From: Eurosta solidaginis
Lineage: Eukaryota > Arthropoda > Insecta > Diptera > Tephritidae
Reading direction: 5' to 3'
NCBI RefSeq assembly: GCF_040869045.1
Contig: NC_090323.1
Span: forward strand, 265,984,392-266,048,391
Length of the DNA: 64,000 bases
In this document: piece by piece, positions 32,346 through 43,682 of the stretch
Layout: every line of letters begins with the position of its first letter
Numbering within the stretch: position 1 is the first letter of the stretch
Program-made: the position numbers and the translations under genes
The notes under the pieces: model-generated
What the model saw: the letters and a program-made list of their open reading frames with translations, nothing else
What the model was told of the DNA's origin: nothing
The model's database searches: none

Positions 32346-33960
32346 TATACTTCTTTAGGTAAAAAGTTTCAGAGACAAATTTTAATAACATATACGTTTG
32401 TTGTCCCCCAAGCCATTAAGTACTTAATTGTGAAAAAATGTATTTTGCACTATTAATTAATTTATTATTTTTTTTTTGAGTGTAACAAATAATAATTAAT
32501 CAAACAAATTGGTATATGCAGCTTAAATCGACGCCTTGGCTTCATAGCAGCTAAATGATCAGCTAACATGGCAGTCAGGCTTTTGCATGCCATTCGTAAG
32601 GTTTGGATGTAATATTTTTTCGTAATTTCGCATTTGCTTTTTGTTTTCATCACAAACTGAAAAATTAATTGTGAAAGTGAAACGCCGATTACAGCGTGCA
32701 TAGTTTTATTGTTGGATTTTTTTTATTTGTTTTGTGTTCATACATTTTTATTGTTTAATTACTTCATTTCGAATCGTGCATTGGCCTCCTCCTCACGTTC
32801 GTTACTTGTCCGTCAGTTGTTAAACGGTTCAACATTGTAAATGAAAAAATAAACAAACAAACAAAAAACACAAACAAGTGTAGATAATAATGTTAAACAG
32901 TGGTGTTTCGTGAGATAAGTTAATCGCTCATTTGAAATTTATTAATTAATAATAATAAAACGAAATTGTATGTGTGTTTAATTTTTTTTTTTTTTTTTTT
33001 TGTTTTTGCCAAATCATTTGCTCGTTAAGTGCAAAATGTCGTTTATGTGAACATTTTTTTTACATCTACGTATGTTCAGATGAATTTGTGTAAATTTGTG
33101 GAAAATCCAAAATAATTTTCACTCTAGACAAGCAAAAAGAAGAACCATAAAGTGAGTAAATGTTTCTACGTGTATTTTAGTATTTTGTGGAAATTAACCA
33201 AGCGTTGTGCATTCCTAATTTTAACTGGAAATATCCCCGTCTACAAAAGTAATTATCTAATAAAAAAAAACTATGTAATTATAACAACTATTGTGCGCTC
33301 GTTTTAGCGGTTTTGTATTATTGTCATTTAACACAAATTAGTTTCACATAAATCAGCACTGAATATTTCAGGTGTTTTTTTTTTATTGGTTTTAACACTC
33401 TGTGTCATTGAAGCAGTTAAAATTAACAAGAAATTGGGTTGCGTTCTTGATCAAATTCAATATTTGAATATAAAATATGCAAATCGGACGCTTACATTAA
33501 AGGACTCATGAAAAACTCACGAATGCCTAGCAAAGGTCGTAAGTCTCGCAAACTCATATGATATATTTGTTTATTTACGTGGTTTTCATGGTTGCGAGGC
33601 ATTTGCGAGTTTCAGTGAATTGTCTTATAATATTTCTATATAAAAATGTTAAATAATGGGAAGCGAACAACATTCTACCGAAAATTTTAAACATATTTTC
33701 AATTTAAACCGATGTTGCCTAACGAAAAAGCCACCCGCACAAAAAATAATACATGATGTGGTTTACCTCCGAGGATATAAAGAAGAGATTCTATTTAAAT
33801 TTGAGCAGCTGTAAGACAGAAGAATTTTCACTGATAAACTTTTATCCGGAGAAATACATTCGTAGTGTTTACTAAACAAATGTCGAGATGGGTCCCCCTT
33901 TTACAAAACCTTTTTAACTGAAATAACTTTTGTCTACATTTTGGTTGTTGCTTTGGTCGT
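32346..33960. other. AT-rich sequence, no gene seen
   Basis: Poly-T (32982-33001) and AAAC-type tracts. No motif-bearing frame. Confidence 0.45.
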
Positions 33961-33961
33961 C

Positions 33962-34026
33962 ACCTGAACCCTGGATCTTTGGTGTGGTAAGGTGATCACG
34001 CTACTACCACACCACCTCGGCCGCCA
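33962..34026 (-). mobile_element. SINE head fragment
   Basis: Reverse strand reads GGCCGCCGAGGTGGTGTGGT, then GTAGCGTGATCACC and GATCCAGGGTTC. This is the tRNA-like head of the SINE family with both boxes; the body is missing. Confidence 0.7.
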
Positions 34027-35150
34027 ATGAAAAAACTAAAAAAAAAAACTTCTGTTCGTCGCTTTTGAACGTTAACTAAGAAAAGTTCAAGCACTGGAAA
34101 TCAAAAGGTATTCCCATTCAAATGACGTGGAGTATTCGAACGTAATTGGAGTATACTGACATTCACAAAGGGCTGAGCTGAACACTTTTCGCTTGTTGTA
34201 TATTTACTTATATTTATATTTATTTTAGTTTCGATTTTGCCTAGTTTTTCTGTACAAATATCACATAGATTGGTAAAAACAGCTAATATTAAAAAAAAAC
34301 TAAAACAAAGCGCTTTAATATCAAATCGGTCATTAATATCGAAACTTCTATACTAACCTATTAATTTTACAATAGAAAAACATAAATTTTGGAAAGATGA
34401 GTAGTGTTTGATATACTACTGAACTGAGTGGGATGAACCTTTACTAAAAATAATTCTTACATTTTCCACTGAAAGTATAGCCCCCTAAAATAAAAACTAG
34501 TCCGTCCATTTGTGAAATATTTAAACACTGAGTTTTAAAATGGTTTATACTACGCCCACCATTGCTACGAATAAATATAAATTCAGTGCTGTAGTGTAAA
34601 GATGTGTTATGGTGTGAGTAGTAAATCAACTGCATATCTCTTACTCGGCACATGAATTGATTTGCCGTAAGTATTATTTACGTTGAAAACCACTTTATCC
34701 TACATTCACGGACTTGGAACTGTTCAAGTAGGTACGAACTTAGTTACAATATGAAGAAGAAAGGGCGAATCGGGACTAACCCAGCTGCACGGTAAACTTT
34801 TATTAAAAGAGGCTCGTACCGAAAACAATAAGATGAACTCTGTGTAAAGTACAGTGGACAGAGACGTAAACATATTTTTTTTATATTTTTTTATTCCATG
34901 GATTGCATTAATTGTACTGCAATAATCGGAGGAATGCATTCCGCAATACTTTTCATTCCTTTTACTTTCCAATATTATTATTTACTTGCGGAATTCTTTC
35001 GAATTTTATTAAAGAAATATTCCAAAGAAAATAATAAAGTCTGCTTTCCAATAAGTCCAGGAATAGGAATGAATTGATTGCATTCCCGGGTCATTGCATT
35101 CCTTAGCAATCCAACTATTTGTCGCGTTGGTGCTTTTTAAAACACAAAGC
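34027..35150. other. No gene recognised
   Basis: AT-rich. Frames at 34444-34972 show no conserved motif. Confidence 0.4.
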
Positions 35151-35154
35151 TTAA

Positions 35155-35378
35155 TAAATGCTCAGCGTGATTTAGTTTCGAGGAGATTAGCCAAACTCCT
35201 CTTCCAATTTGCTTCGTGCTCCTTTTTATATTTTTCCGACCTACGGGTTTTATGCTGACTCTTAACCGCCACTGCAAGGTAGATGTATTTTCGCTGAGAA
35301 GCTTTTCATGGCAGAAATATACTGAGAGTGTTTGATGGGCATTGTGCCCAGAATATTTGGTGTGGTAGATATATCACG
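35155..35378 (-). mobile_element. SINE body fragment
   Basis: Reverse strand carries GGAGCACGAAGCAAATTGGA, CTTGCAGTGGCGGTT, GCCATGAAAAGCTTCTCAGC and a degraded head with CTACCACACCAAATATTC. It is diverged from the copy at 54303. Confidence 0.65.
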
Positions 35379-36595
35379 CGGCACGAGGTCCTGCACCCTG
35401 TACTAAAAACCCTTAATGAGAAGAATTGGTAACTCAGAAATACGAATCAACTGTCGCTCGATTAAAGGCTGAAAAAGCTTGTTGTAAAATGTTCTTTTAT
35501 TTTTCATGAAATGTGTTTGCAATGAACTCGAATCACCGAATTCACGTTCCTGTCAGGTGCAAGGATAAACGAGAGCTATGTTTGTTGTGCTCTCGATATT
35601 ATTTAGAATGAACAATAATAAGTTCTTTTGATATACAATTAAACATTTTTGATATTTGAACTTTTCTATAATTCCAGCAACTCTACGACTTTCTAACAAT
35701 GAAATTTGAAGCGCTTGCATGCATATCCATTTACATCTTCCATCATTAGAACAAAAAAAAATTTAAAAAAGCCTAAAATCTATTTGTACTTCCCTTTGCA
35801 TTCTGTAATTCATATGCACTTTCACGTTTACGTATTTACCTGGCGATATGTACACATACAAACAAATAGAATAACACATTCAGATTAATAAAAAATCTAT
35901 TTATATATATGTATATCTATTCTATTAGATATTCCCTAGTGTTAATTCCATGTTTGTAATACAATTCACTGCCACCGTAGGTACATCAATTTGGTTTGTC
36001 CCACAATATTTTATTATTGATAAATTAGTAAAACTGGTTCCCGGAATTTTCCACACATCAACATCGCGAGTAAACAAGTTGAATGTCATTGATTTTTATG
36101 CCCGCCAGCATTTGCTCACATTGAATGTCACCAAGTTTTAGTTAATAATTTTTTTATTAAGATTTATATTGTCTATGGAATATCGGCTGATATGAGCTAA
36201 GTGTCTAAGGTAAAACTTGTCACCATATTCCATTGACATAATTTCGTCAAGCGTTAAGTACATAGGCAGTAATTTGGGTGATAAATATTCTAAATTGATA
36301 ATGATATTGGAGAAACAATTTGATAAAGTTGCATATACACGATACATTTTTATATTAGTGTATATATGAACAGTAGACAGACCCCAAAATTTCGTAGCTA
36401 TAACTAAAAGTGTTCGTTAGGATCCAACAACAATTTCACATGATCGACCAAGCGGGATAGTGTTTCGAAGATCATTGTTAAACTAACAAAGTGACTCTCA
36501 ACACTAAAAAGAAGACACTGTAGGCTTATGATGGGCAATCTTACTGAACCCTGCCTTCTAACGTCACGTCACATTAGTTGATAACAGATGCAGGA
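35379..36595. other. No gene recognised
   Basis: Two adjacent opposite-strand frames (35950-36141, 36138-36347) have ordinary-looking residue composition but no motif I recognise. Confidence 0.4.
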
Positions 36596-36596
36596 G

Positions 36597-36775
36597 GAAG
36601 CGAAACAGCACATCCTGTAGCGGAAAAGGTCCTACATGTTTTATGCCAACTCCAAACGGCAGCAGCAAAGCAGAGGAATTTTCACTGAGAAGCTTTGAAT
36701 GGCTGAAATATACTCCAAGTTTTTGTCACCATGACTGGCGGAGGACCATACTTAGATAAACTGGTTTCTAATTGA
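36597..36775 (-). mobile_element. SINE body fragment
   Basis: TACATGTTTTATGCCAACTCC, AACGGCAGCAGCAAAGCAGA, TTTTCACTGAGAAGCTTTGA and a CTAATTGAACAAACTAAAC end match the reverse of the SINE body in order, with many substitutions. Confidence 0.55.
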
Positions 36776-37520
36776 ACAAACTAAACTTTTTTTATAAATT
36801 CTTGATATTACTTTGCTCATTAACTGAACAAGTAATATTAAATCTCATTTTGGCACTTGAAATATTTTTCAAACGTTATTCAAACATTAATAAGAAGGAA
36901 GAACTTCTACATAAACTGTATCGGGTGTACACTGCTATATTATTCGAATGATGATCGGAGCCAAAAGGCGGTCTTACCGGAGGCCGCCAATGGAAGCGGA
37001 TAAAAAGGGCGGTCCCCACTCCTACGGAAAAACCTGGGGTAAAAGGATTAAGAATTAGCACGAGTTAGCCCAGCAAAAAAATTACTGGCTGGACTTGTTG
37101 GATGGCCAAAACCCTTAAAGCGATTGAGCGCAATTTGAGTAAGTTAGTGATAATAGCAAATCTGTTCAAAGCAAATTTTTGAAGTAATGGACACATTAAT
37201 TTTACGTATTTAGGAGTAACTTATGAATGTCAAAACCCTTCTTCACAAACTCAAAACGAAACGAATGTTGGAGTATAATCTCGTTTCGGCCACATCCCTA
37301 CCCTTCGCTACGTCCATGCAATCTACATTCAAAAGCGTATAAATCGAATATATTTAAGGCCCGAACACCTTCGAATTTTGCGTCGTTTTGGCCCTTGTGT
37401 CACGTTGAAAGAACGCACGTCGAAAGTTTTCCTGCCACAATTAACTCAAAGGTAAAACTCAAATTTTGATTTTTCATCATTCAAAAAATGCAAATAACAA
37501 GTTTTATATCTTGATGTTTT
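36776..37520. other. No gene recognised
   Basis: Mixed composition, short frames only. Confidence 0.4.
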
Positions 37521-37524
37521 TGCG

Positions 37525-37690
37525 ACCTTTGTTCAGTAATACCTCTCAGTGTTACTGGCTCGAGGTCAACATTTTTTTTGTTGATTTTGCAAAAACCAAT
37601 AAAACACTAAGGTTTTTTGTTAATGCCAATATATTTCGATTACAGGACAACTAAACAACATAAAAACATACATTTTATTTAAATAAATAA
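37525..37690 (-). mobile_element. Penelope-like element, 3' end of the left copy
   Basis: Inverse of 40300-40465 in the right copy: ACATAAAAACATACATTTTA, TTAATGCCAATATATTTCGA, CAATAAAACACTAAGG, GTTGATTTTGCAAAAACC and the CTCGAGGTCAA end. The hammerhead stem II present on the right is deleted here, leaving CCTG joined to GTAATCGAAA. About 1.1 kb of other repeats separates this end from the coding part at 38790. Confidence 0.75.
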
Positions 37691-37825
37691 AAAAATTTAA
37701 TAATACATTTTTAAAAAACTAAATAAATACATTTACTTTTCACGTATTTACCGCCTAATGTGGAGTATTCCACTGTCCGTTCTTTGTTAATAACTGCCTG
37801 TAGGATTGTGCAATATTAGCCGTGT

Positions 37826-38395
37826 TTTTTTTTAAACGGTTTTATTTAGCTTGTCTTGACATGCAGGCCGTTGTGAACGAATTTTGTAATTGAAATTTAA
37901 GTAACTTCCCGATAAGCTACAAGCTTGAAACTTGGAATATAGTTCAGAACCCGATGACAATGCAATAATAAGAAAAAATCGTCGCTAGGTGGCGCAAGGA
38001 TAAAGATATTCTCAAAAATCGTATTTATGGCCCGATTTGACTCATATTTGGAACACATAATACATACAAGAATAGAAAGCGACCTATGAAAAAAATCGCC
38101 GCTAGGTGGCGCAAGGACAGAGATATTCACAAAAATCGTATTTGTAGTCCGATCTGGCTCATATTTGGAACACATAATACATGCAATAATAAAAAGCGAC
38201 TTATGAAAAAAATCGCCGCTAGGTGGCGCAAGGATCGAGATATTCACAAAAATCGTATTACGGTCCGATTTGGTCCATATTTGGGACACATAAAACATAC
38301 ATGAATAGAAAGCGACCTATGATGCCAGATTTGGCTCATATTTGGAACAAGTACAAAAGAAACAAACAAACAAAAACCGTTTAACTTAAAACTTT
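37826..38395 (+). mobile_element. MITE with three tandem 117-bp units
   Basis: Ends AAACGGTTTTATTTAG (37838 on) and AAACCGTTTAACTT (about 38376-38389) are inverted. Inside, CTAGGTGGCGCAAGGA recurs at 37985, 38102 and 38219, an exact 117-bp spacing. A one-unit relative lies at 16150-16395. The 37897-38298 and 38086-38304 frames are the tandem unit read through. It lies within the ~1.1 kb that interrupts the left Penelope-like copy. Confidence 0.8.
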
Positions 38396-38747
38396 TTTTT
38401 TAATTATCACGTTTGCGCGTGAAAAAAAACGCTTATCCTCGCTTAGATAATGCTTAGGAGACCCATCTAGCGGCAGTGGTTAAACAACTAGCTACAGCTA
38501 CAGGGTGTACAGAAAAGCGGAGACACAAACCCCTGTTGTATTTCTGTGTATAACATGTAGCTGAATCAGTTGTGATAGATAGTAGACGCGCATAGAATAC
38601 ACGGAATTAGTGCAGAGGGTGAAACATGGACACATATTTCAGTTACATCTGAGTATAATGCGTATTGAAATTCGGTAGTATTTTTTTTTATGCTTAGCAA
38701 TTTCAGAGGTGTATTTAAAGTTTGTCGCTTAGCAGGCCATATAAAGT

Positions 38748-39504
38748 TTAAGCGTAAACGTATATAGACGTGAAAAAAACACAGCTACCGTCAATGTCTG
38801 TTTTGTAATTTATTCCTCTATCTGCCGGTCTGTTTATTATGTGTAACATTTCTATTGTCATCCTTTTCTTGCTTTGTTGTTCTTGCTGAGCAACTGAAGC
38901 TGTTTCGAAGTTCGAACAGTGGCTTTTGTTATCACAGTGGGCCATGGGTGCTGTTTTATAATTATTCGTACTGTGACACTGTTTGTAGTCGGATTTATGT
39001 TGTGAGAGTCGAGTTTTCAATTTTGATTTGGTAGTGCACACATAAATGTTATCGCAAGATTCAATCGCATTCCCTTTACTTGGTATTTTGTAAATTACAT
39101 TACTTTTCTCCGTTTCAGGTATTTTTGATTTTGTTCTATTAAATATATGCGGTAATGTGTTAATAGGTTTGTGGGTTATTTTGATTTCTTCGCTATTATA
39201 ACAATTTGATTTTGTAAGACGTTCAGATTTAAACTTTTTTGGTTTCTCTGACATAATTTTTGGTTTCTTTGTTAACGCTTTTTTATTAATGTTTTTATAA
39301 TATTCTCGGGAAACTCATTGTTTCTTAGTAAAATTATTATTTCTTTCTTTATATCATTGTGTAAGTGTCGTCAGATATTTGTAGCATTCTTTGTATACAG
39401 CTCCTTGCTGTATTGATTATCATCGTTATAGGGTGTTTTGAATTATAGTTGATGAGTCGTCCGGATGAACTTGGTTTCTTATACCACTTCAGTTTCATTT
39501 GCTA
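38748..39504 (-). pseudogene. Penelope-like element, left copy: RT end and GIY-YIG endonuclease
   Basis: The minus strand carries the 168-codon frame starting MSEKPKKFKSERLTKSNC at 39254, preceded by RT-thumb sequence out to 39504. The frame holds NVIYKIPSKG and IYVCTTKSKLKTRLSQH, the two halves of the GIY-YIG nuclease fold found at the C-terminus of Penelope-type proteins. The invariant Gly of the second half is Cys (C73) and should abolish activity. It keeps a 19-residue stretch (SEEIKITHKPINTLPHIFN) that is deleted in the right copy. The frame runs off into unrelated sequence beyond INYKTDID near 38790. Confidence 0.85.
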
Positions 39505-39718
39505 CAGAATAAGAGACGACGGAAAATTGCCATATCTTGACTCGATCGTAATCAGACAAGGTAGTCAAATGAAGATAAAGTGGTATAAGAAACCAAGTTC
39601 ATCCGGACGACTCATCAACTATAATTCAAAACACCCTATAACGATGATAATCAATACAGCAAGGAGCTGTATACAAAGAATGCTACAAATATCTGACGAC
39701 ACTTACACAATGATATAA
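39449..39718 (+). pseudogene. Penelope-like element, right copy: RT C-terminal part
   Basis: The plus-strand frame reads DDGKLPYLDSIVIRQG, KIKWYKKPSSSGRLINYN and SKHPITMIINTA, the conserved stretch after the RT palm in Penelope-like elements (LPYLD, WY-x-KP, SGR-x-INY-x-S-x-HP). The first 20 or so codons come from the palindrome centre and left arm, not the element. It stops at TAA-like breaks near 39718; the phase shifts before the endonuclease frame at 39813. The upstream RT palm is absent, so this is a 5'-truncated copy. Confidence 0.8.
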
Positions 39719-39812
39719 AGAAAGAAATAATAATTTTACTAAGAAACAATGAGTTTCCCGAGAATATTATAAAAACATTAATAAAAAAGCGTTAACAAAG
39801 AAACCAAAAATT

Positions 39813-40286
39813 ATGTCAGAGAAACCAAAAAAGTTTAAATCTGAACGTCTTACAAAATCAAATTGTTATAATAGAACAAAATCAAAACTACCTGAAACGG
39901 AGAAAAGTAATGTAATTTACAAAATACCAAGTAAAGGGAATGCGATTGAATCTTGCGATAATATTTATGTGGGCACTACCAAATCAAAATTGAAAACTCG
40001 ACTCTCACAACATAAATCCAACAACAAGCAGTGTCACATTACGAATAATTATAAAACAGCGCCCATGGCCCACTGTGATAACAAAAGCCACTGTCCTAAC
40101 TTCGAAGCAGCTTCAGTTGCTCAGCAAGAACAACAAAGCAAGAAAAGGATGACAATAGAAATGTTACACATAATAAACACACCGGCAAGTAGAAGAATAA
40201 ATTACAAAACAGACATTGACAATATTGCACAATCTTACAGGCACTTATTAACAAAGAACGGTCAGGGTATTGAATGTATTATTTAA
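39813..40286 (+). pseudogene. Penelope-like element, right copy: GIY-YIG endonuclease
   Basis: 157 codons. NVIYKIPSKG (33-42) and IYVGTTKSKLKTRLSQH (51-67) form the GIY-YIG core, with Tyr52, Gly54, Arg63 and His67 in place; the Cys that usually follows YKIP is Ser40. A 57-bp in-frame deletion between AATAG repeats removes 19 residues after Asn20 compared with the left copy. A second Cys/His-rich stretch (MAHCDNKSHCPNFE) follows. In such elements this domain nicks target DNA for RT priming. It lacks the RT palm upstream, so it is not autonomous. Confidence 0.85.
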
Positions 40287-40470
40287 TTTACAATTAGTAA
40301 ATAAAATGTATGTTTTATGTTGTTTAGTTGCCCTGAGGACGATTACCGAAGGTAATCGAAATATATTGGCATTAACAAAAAAACCTTAGTGTTTTATTGT
40401 TTTTTGCAAAATCAACAAACAAATTTTGACCTCGACCATGCAACATTGAGAGATATTAGCAAATTGCTTA
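40287..40470 (+). mobile_element. Penelope-like element, 3' end of the right copy
   Basis: Non-coding end with the hammerhead motif at 40329-40371, then TGGCATTAACAAAAAAACC, GTGTTTTATTG, CAAAATCAAC and TTTTGACCTCGACC, matched in inverse by 37525-37690. The outer limit is near 40470. Confidence 0.7.
40329..40371 (+). ncRNA. Hammerhead-type self-cleaving ribozyme motif in the Penelope-like end
   Basis: TGCC (stem I), core CTGAGGA (40333-40339), one extra C, stem II GATTACC-GAA-GGTAATC (7 perfect pairs), core GAA (40358-40360), self-complementary ATATAT, T at the cleavage site (40367), then GGCA closing stem I. The layout, including the extra base before stem II and the palindromic minimal stem III, is the same as at 30759-30799. 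Confidence 0.75.
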
Positions 40471-41446
40471 GTTAAAGAAATAAACTACTTTTACTTACTA
40501 AATAAAATTAATTGAAAACAAAATAAATTTGAGCAAAATTGGAAAGCTGCAAAGAAATGAATTAATAACGCCAGCATAACGTAAGTTTTTGAATTTATTT
40601 GGAGTTAATTTGACGTAGCCGATGCGTCGCCTGTGTATTAGGAACATAGCGACAAAGATGTGTGTAAAACGACGCAAAATTCGATTGTGTTTATATTCAT
40701 ACGAGTATGATAAGTCAATCAGAAATTATAGTCCATTTACATTTACAAGAAGCTTTTACTGGGACAGACTTACTTGAATTTCTATAAACGTATTTATTCA
40801 GTTATCACTCTTAATCACACTTAATTCGCTAAGTTTTTTTGAAACTGAGTAAGTGCGGGATTCGATATCTGTAGATCAATCCACATTGCAATGTGAAACA
40901 TTCAGTTCTTAATATCGACATTTTTTAACCATACGATCGAGTCTTCTTTAAAACTTTTAAGACTCATTTTCTCGAAAACAGATATAAGTGACTTTGTTTG
41001 TTGTGCCGGGGAGCCAAAGACAAATGTATATCTGTTTTTTTTTTACAATAGTTTGCTTTTTAAAATAAATCAATATTATTGTACTCGAAAGTACAGCCGT
41101 ATGCACTTGGTTGGTTTAGATTATAAACCTGTTAACTCAAAAAAAACAAAACCAACAATTGTACATAACAGGGGAAAGTCTATCTGATTTTTTCGATACA
41201 ACGTTGATCGGAACGTCGGAACTAAAATCAGTGAGAATGATCTTGTAAGTTTACAATCAAGATATTTTATATATTTTACTAATTTGCTTGTTTCATCTTC
41301 ATATCGGATGGCACCAGAAAGTACTTTTTGACAAAAAATTGACTTAGCAAGTTTACACTTAAATCAAAGATGTATATATACATATACGTCACTATACATT
41401 GTAACAATGCTTTATTTGAATTCCAATGAATGAATAACCACAATTG
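40471..41446. other. No gene recognised
   Basis: AT-rich, no motif-bearing frame and no repeat family recognised. Confidence 0.4.
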
Positions 41447-43682
41447 TTATACTCAGTTGAGCAGAGCTCACAGAGTATATTAACTTTGATTGGATAACGG
41501 TTGGTTGTACAGGTATAAAGGAATCGAGATAGATATAGACTTCCATATATCAAAATTATCAGTATCGAAAAAAAATTTGATTGAGCCATGTCCGTCCGTC
41601 CGTCCGCCCGTTAACGCGATAACTTGAGTAAATTTTGAGGTATCTTGACGAAATTTGGTATGTAAGTTCCTGGGAACTTATCTCAGATCGCTATTTAAAA
41701 TGAACGATATCGGACTATAACCACGCCCACTTTCTCGATATTGAAAATTTCGAAAAATCGAAAAAGTGCGATAATTCATTACCAAAGACGGATAAAGCGA
41801 TGAAACTTGGTAGGTGGGTTGAACTTATGACGCAGAATAGAAAATAAGTAAAATTTTGGACAATGGGCGTGGCACCGCCCACTTTTAAAAGAAAGAAATT
41901 TAGAAGTTTTGCAAGCTGTACTTTGGCAGTTGTTGAAGATATCATGATGAAATTTGACAGGAACGTTACTTGTATTACTATATGTATGCTTAATAAAAAT
42001 TAGCAAAATCGGAGAACGACCACGCCCACTTTAAAAAAAATTTTTTTTAAAGTGAAATTTTTACAAAAAATTTAATATCTTTACAGTATATAAGTAAATT
42101 ATGTCAACATTCAACTCCAGTAATGATATGGTGCAACAAAATACAAAAAGAAAAGAAAATTTCAAAATAGGCGTGGCTCCGCCCTTCTTCATTTAATTCG
42201 TCTAGAACACATTTAATGCCATAAGTCGAACAAATATTTACCAATCCTTGTGAAATTTGGTAGGCGCTTATATTCTAGGATGATAACATAACTGTTTTCT
42301 GTGAAAAAGGGCGATATCGGTTGAAGCCACGCCCGGTTTTTATACACAGTATATCGTCTGCCTTCCGCTCGGCCGTTAACACGATAACTTGAGCAAAAAT
42401 CGATATATCTTTACTAAACTCAGTTCACATAATTATCCGAACACACTTTGTATTGGTATAAAAAATGGCCGAAATCCGACTATGACCACGCCCACTTTTT
42501 CGATTTCGAAAATTACGAAAAATGAAAAAAAATGTCATAATTCTATACCAAATACGAAAAAAGGGATGAAACATGGTAATTGCATTGGTTTATTGACGCA
42601 AAATACAACTTTAGAAAAAAACTTTGTAAAATGGGTGTGACACCTACCATATTAAGTAGAAGAAAATAAAAAATTCTGCAGGGCGAAATCGAAAGCCCTT
42701 GGAATCATGGCAGGAATACTGTTCGTGGTATTACATATATAAATAAATTAGCGGTACCCGACAGATGATGTTCTGGGTCACCCTGGTCCACATTTTGGTC
42801 GAAATCTCGAAAACGCCTTCATATATACAACTACCACAACTCCATTTTAGAATTCTTATTAATACCTTTAATTTGACACTCATATTGTATAAACACATTA
42901 TAGAGTCACCCCCCCCCCCCCCCCTGGTCCACCTTTATAACGATATCCCGAAAAGGCGTCCACCTATAGAGCTAAGGCCCACTCCCTTTTAAAATACTCG
43001 TTAACAACTTTCGTTTGATACCCATACCGTATAAACAAATTCTAGAGTCACCCCTGTTCCACCTTTATGGCAATATCTCGAAAAGGCGTCCAGCTATAGA
43101 ACTAAGGCCCACTCCCTTTTAAAATACTAATTAGCAACTTTCATTTGATACCCATATCGTACAAACAAATTCTAGAGTCACCCCTGGTCCACCTTTATGG
43201 CGATATCTCGAAAAGGCGTCCACCTATAGGACTGAGGCCAACGCCCTTTTAAAAAACTCATTAACACCTTTCTTTTGATACCCATACCGTACAAACAAAT
43301 TCTAGAGTCACCCCTGTTCCACCTTTATGGCAATATCTCGAAAAGGCGTCCAGCTATAGAACTAAGGCCCACTCCCTTTTAAAATACTAATTAGCAACTT
43401 TCATTTGATACCCATATCGTACAAACAAATTCTATAGTCACCCCTGGTCCACCTTTATGGCGATATCTCGAAGAGGCGTCCACCTATAGAACTATGGCCC
43501 ACGCCCTTTTAAAATATTCATTAACACCTTTCATTTGATACCCATATCGTACAAACAACCCATTCCAGGTTTACCCTAGGTTCATTTTCTTACATGGTGA
43601 TTTTCCGTTATTTTGTGTCCATAGCTCTCAACTGAGTATGTAATGTTCGGTTACACCCGAACTTAGCCTTCCTTACTTGTTT
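41447..43682 (+). repeat. Dispersed ~2.2 kb repeat, copy B (most complete)
   Basis: Runs from TTATACTCAGTTGAGCAG to CCGAACTTAGCCTTCC and TTACTTG. The subterminal TACTCAGTTGAG (41450-41461) is perfectly inverted at CTCAACTGAGTA (43627-43638). The left half reiterates CCACGCCCACTTT, GGCGTGGC and GAAATTTGGTA modules; the right half is 130-bp tandem units (TCTAGAGTCA at 43041, 43171, 43301, 43431, 43561). No convincing coding frame. Confidence 0.85.
42909..42924. repeat. C16 homopolymer in a tandem unit
   Basis: Sixteen consecutive C where other units have CACCCCTGG. It lengthens that unit by about 12 bp. Confidence 0.9.

Noticed and set aside
37985..38335. Possible CRISPR-like array (three regular 117-bp units)
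   Set aside because: Units are continuous tandem copies without unique spacers, lie inside a MITE, and the genome is eukaryotic.
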